A stretch of DNA of 7,793 bases from JAZLFH01 sp045615705. Lineage in GTDB: Bacteria > Bacillota > Clostridia > UMGS1883. Below, piece by piece: positions 6,491-7,793 of the stretch. The notes under the pieces were generated by a model. It was not told the origin of the DNA. It searched no databases and saw nothing but the letters and a program-made list of their open reading frames with translations. Numbering within the stretch: the first letter of the stretch is position 1; every line of letters begins with the position of its first letter. Location of the stretch: assembly GCA_045615705.1 (NCBI GenBank), contig JAZLFH010000038.1, positions 1-7,793 on the forward strand, in the 5' to 3' direction. Position numbers and translations under genes: made by a program.

Positions 6491-6508
6491 TGTGCATATA
6501 TGCACACA
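6491..6508. promoter_or_regulatory. Second, palindromic operator-like site
   Basis: TGTGCATATATGCACA (6491-6506) is a perfect 16-bp palindrome. The 18-base frame 6491-6508 fits the ARG-box consensus at only 12 of 16 positions, but it starts 22 bp after the first box, about two helical turns, as expected for paired ArgR sites. It could instead be the site of another regulator or a leader hairpin. Confidence 0.4.
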
Positions 6509-6532
6509 ATATTCATGTTTAGGGGTGCTTCA

Positions 6533-7468
6533 ATGAAAAATGTTTTTATTGACGGAAGTGCGGGAACCACGGGACTAAGGATAAAGGAAAGACTATCTGC
6601 AAGAGCCGATATCCGTTTGATTGTTCTTCCGGACGAGTTGCGTAAGGATGAAAATGCACGAAAAGAAGCGTTAAACCGTGCAGATGTTGCAATTCTTTGT
6701 CTGCCGGACGATGCAGCAAAGGAATCCGTATCGTTTATCAGTAATTCGTCAACCGTGATTATTGATACTTCGACAGCACACAGAACAAATGAAAACTTTA
6801 CATACGGATTTCCGGAGATATCCGATTTCAAAGAAAAAATCAGAACATCAAAAAGAATCGCAAATCCCGGCTGTCATGCAAGCGGTTTTATATCCTTGGT
6901 TGCTCCGCTTGTGGAAAACGGTATTGTTCCGAAGGAGGCACTCATTTCCTCATTTTCACTTACCGGTTATTCCGGCGGCGGAAAGAAAATGATTGCGGAA
7001 TACGAATCGGACAGCAGGCCGGATTTATTTGATGCACCGAGAATGTACGGTGTTTCTCAAAATCATAAGCATTTGCCCGAAATGCAAAAAATATGTGGGC
7101 TTTTAGTTGCCCCCGTCTTTTGTCCGATTGTTGCACCCTATTATTCGGGAATGGAAGTTGTGGTGCCGATATTTAAGAAATCAATTAACGGAAGTATTGA
7201 CGAAATAAAGCAAATCTACAAGACATATTACAAAAGCGGGTTGGTTCATTTCGTTGATAATTCAGACAATTTCTTATCAAGTTGTGAATTTTCGGGATTC
7301 GATGATATGGAAATATCGGTTTATGGAAACGATGACAGAATCCTTTTGGTTTCACGCTTTGATAATTTAGGAAAAGGAGCATCGGGTTCGGCAATACAAA
7401 ACTTGAATATCTGTTTGGGGCTTGATGAATGTTTGGGGCTAAACTTAAAATACGGAGGTAAAAGATAA
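6533..7468 (+). CDS. argC: N-acetyl-gamma-glutamyl-phosphate reductase, type 2 (short form)
   Basis: This 311-residue cytosolic enzyme catalyses the NADPH-dependent reduction of N-acetylglutamyl-5-phosphate to N-acetylglutamate semialdehyde, the third step of arginine synthesis. The N-terminus has the dinucleotide-binding loop FIDGSAGTTGL. RIANPGCHASGF carries the catalytic cysteine C114, SLTGYSGGGKKM follows, and NHKHLPEM supplies the probable catalytic H180. Length and the AILCLPDDAA and DTSTAHRT motifs match the short type 2 ArgC rather than the roughly 345-residue type 1 form. ATG 6533 is chosen because AGGGGTG lies 5 bases upstream; the in-frame ATG 6500 would lie inside the operator palindrome. 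The stop overlaps the argJ start in TAATG. It sits directly under the ArgR-type promoter. Confidence 0.93.
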   Translation: MKNVFIDGSAGTTGLRIKERLSARADIRLIVLPDELRKDENARKEALNRADVAILCLPDDAAKESVSFISNSSTVIIDTSTAHRTNENFTYGFPEISDFKEKIRTSKRIANPGCHASGFISLVAPLVENGIVPKEALISSFSLTGYSGGGKKMIAEYESDSRPDLFDAPRMYGVSQNHKHLPEMQKICGLLVAPVFCPIVAPYYSGMEVVVPIFKKSINGSIDEIKQIYKTYYKSGLVHFVDNSDNFLSSCEFSGFDDMEISVYGNDDRILLVSRFDNLGKGASGSAIQNLNICLGLDECLGLNLKYGGKR

Positions 7469-7793
7469 TGAAAATAATTGGTGGTGGCGTATGTGCCGCA
7501 AAAGGCTTTAAAGCAAACGGCATCCATTGCGGCGTAAGAAAAAACAAATTAAAAAAAGACTTATCATTAATTGTCAGCGAGAAGATTGCTTCTTGTGCGG
7601 CTGTATATACAACAAATCTGGTTTACGGTGCACCGATTACGGTTACAAGAGAACACCTAAAAAACGGTAAAGCGATGGCGTGTATTTGTAACAGCGGGAT
7701 TGCCAATACTTGTTGCACCGGAGGAGTTGAGGTTGCAGAGAGAATTTCGGCGGGGATTGCCGGGAAACTGAATTGTGATGCAAGTGATATCGT
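7468..7793 (+). CDS. argJ: ArgJ, glutamate N-acetyltransferase/ornithine acetyltransferase (3' truncated by window edge)
   Basis: The first 108 codons are present and the frame runs off the end. ArgJ transfers the acetyl group from N-acetylornithine to glutamate, recycling it in the cyclic arginine pathway; some members also use acetyl-CoA. The start shows GGGVCAAKGFKANGIHCGVR, then AAVYTTN, TREHLKNGKA and CNSGIANTC, all typical of the ArgJ alpha chain. The catalytic threonine at the autocleavage site lies beyond the window. GGAGGT at 7454-7459 lies 8 bases before the ATG, whose A is the last base of the argC stop, indicating translational coupling. Whether it is mono- or bifunctional cannot be judged from this part. 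Confidence 0.93.
   Translation, partial: MKIIGGGVCAAKGFKANGIHCGVRKNKLKKDLSLIVSEKIASCAAVYTTNLVYGAPITVTREHLKNGKAMACICNSGIANTCCTGGVEVAERISAGIAGKLNCDASDI

Larger units (their letters stand above)
5318..6532. other. 1.2-kb region without an intact gene
   Basis: In order it holds the decayed remnant to about 5554, a stretch (5555-5703) with only short open frames, the inverted-repeat element (5704-6284), and an AT-rich arginine control region (6285-6532). The short open frames on both strands lack ribosome binding sites and recognisable motifs. Confidence 0.7.

Noticed and set aside
6500..6532. Earlier argC start at ATG 6500
   Set aside because: It lies inside the operator-like palindrome and lacks a ribosome binding site; ATG 6533 follows AGGGGTG and gives the family N-terminus.

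Overview
The window is AT-rich and carries AGGAGG-type ribosome binding sites, sigma-A-type promoters, a cytosolic neopullulanase-like GH13 enzyme and an arginine operon with ARG-box operators. Together these suggest a low-GC Firmicute, most likely a gut or rumen Clostridia-type bacterium. No species can be named from the sequence alone.

Layout. Positions 3-125 are the tail of an unrecognised gene, followed by a 15-bp rho-independent terminator and a second, weaker hairpin plus T-tract. That second hairpin lies in a repeat seen again about 6 kb downstream. A consensus promoter (235-263) then drives three tightly packed same-strand genes: a CBM34/GH13 alpha-glucan hydrolase (289-2244), an RlmD/RumA-type 23S rRNA uracil-C5 methyltransferase overlapping it by 34 nt (2211-3563), and a B3-like metallo-beta-lactamase-fold hydrolase (3586-4380). 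A multi-pass membrane protein of unknown function follows (4535-5317).

Positions 5318-6532 hold no convincing intact gene. They contain a decayed reading frame (about 5280-5554) and a roughly 580-bp non-autonomous, MITE-like element (5704-6284) with imperfect 19-bp terminal inverted repeats, subterminal inverted repeats and several hairpins. Its right end matches the repeat at 193-218 in 24 of 26 bases, so the family is present at least twice in this window. An AT-rich control region for arginine synthesis comes next. It has a textbook -35/-10 promoter, an ARG box just downstream of the -10, a second operator-like palindrome next to it, and a strong upstream ARG-box match 123 bp away.

The window ends with argC (6533-7468, the short type 2 form) and the start of argJ (7468 onward). 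The two overlap by one base (TAATG). ArgC makes N-acetylglutamate semialdehyde, and ArgJ recycles the acetyl group from acetylornithine to glutamate, so this is the start of the cyclic arginine pathway under probable ArgR control.

I see no convincing new defence or multi-gene system. The least explained parts are the inverted-repeat element with its partial copy, the decayed coding remnants, and the three-site arginine operator.
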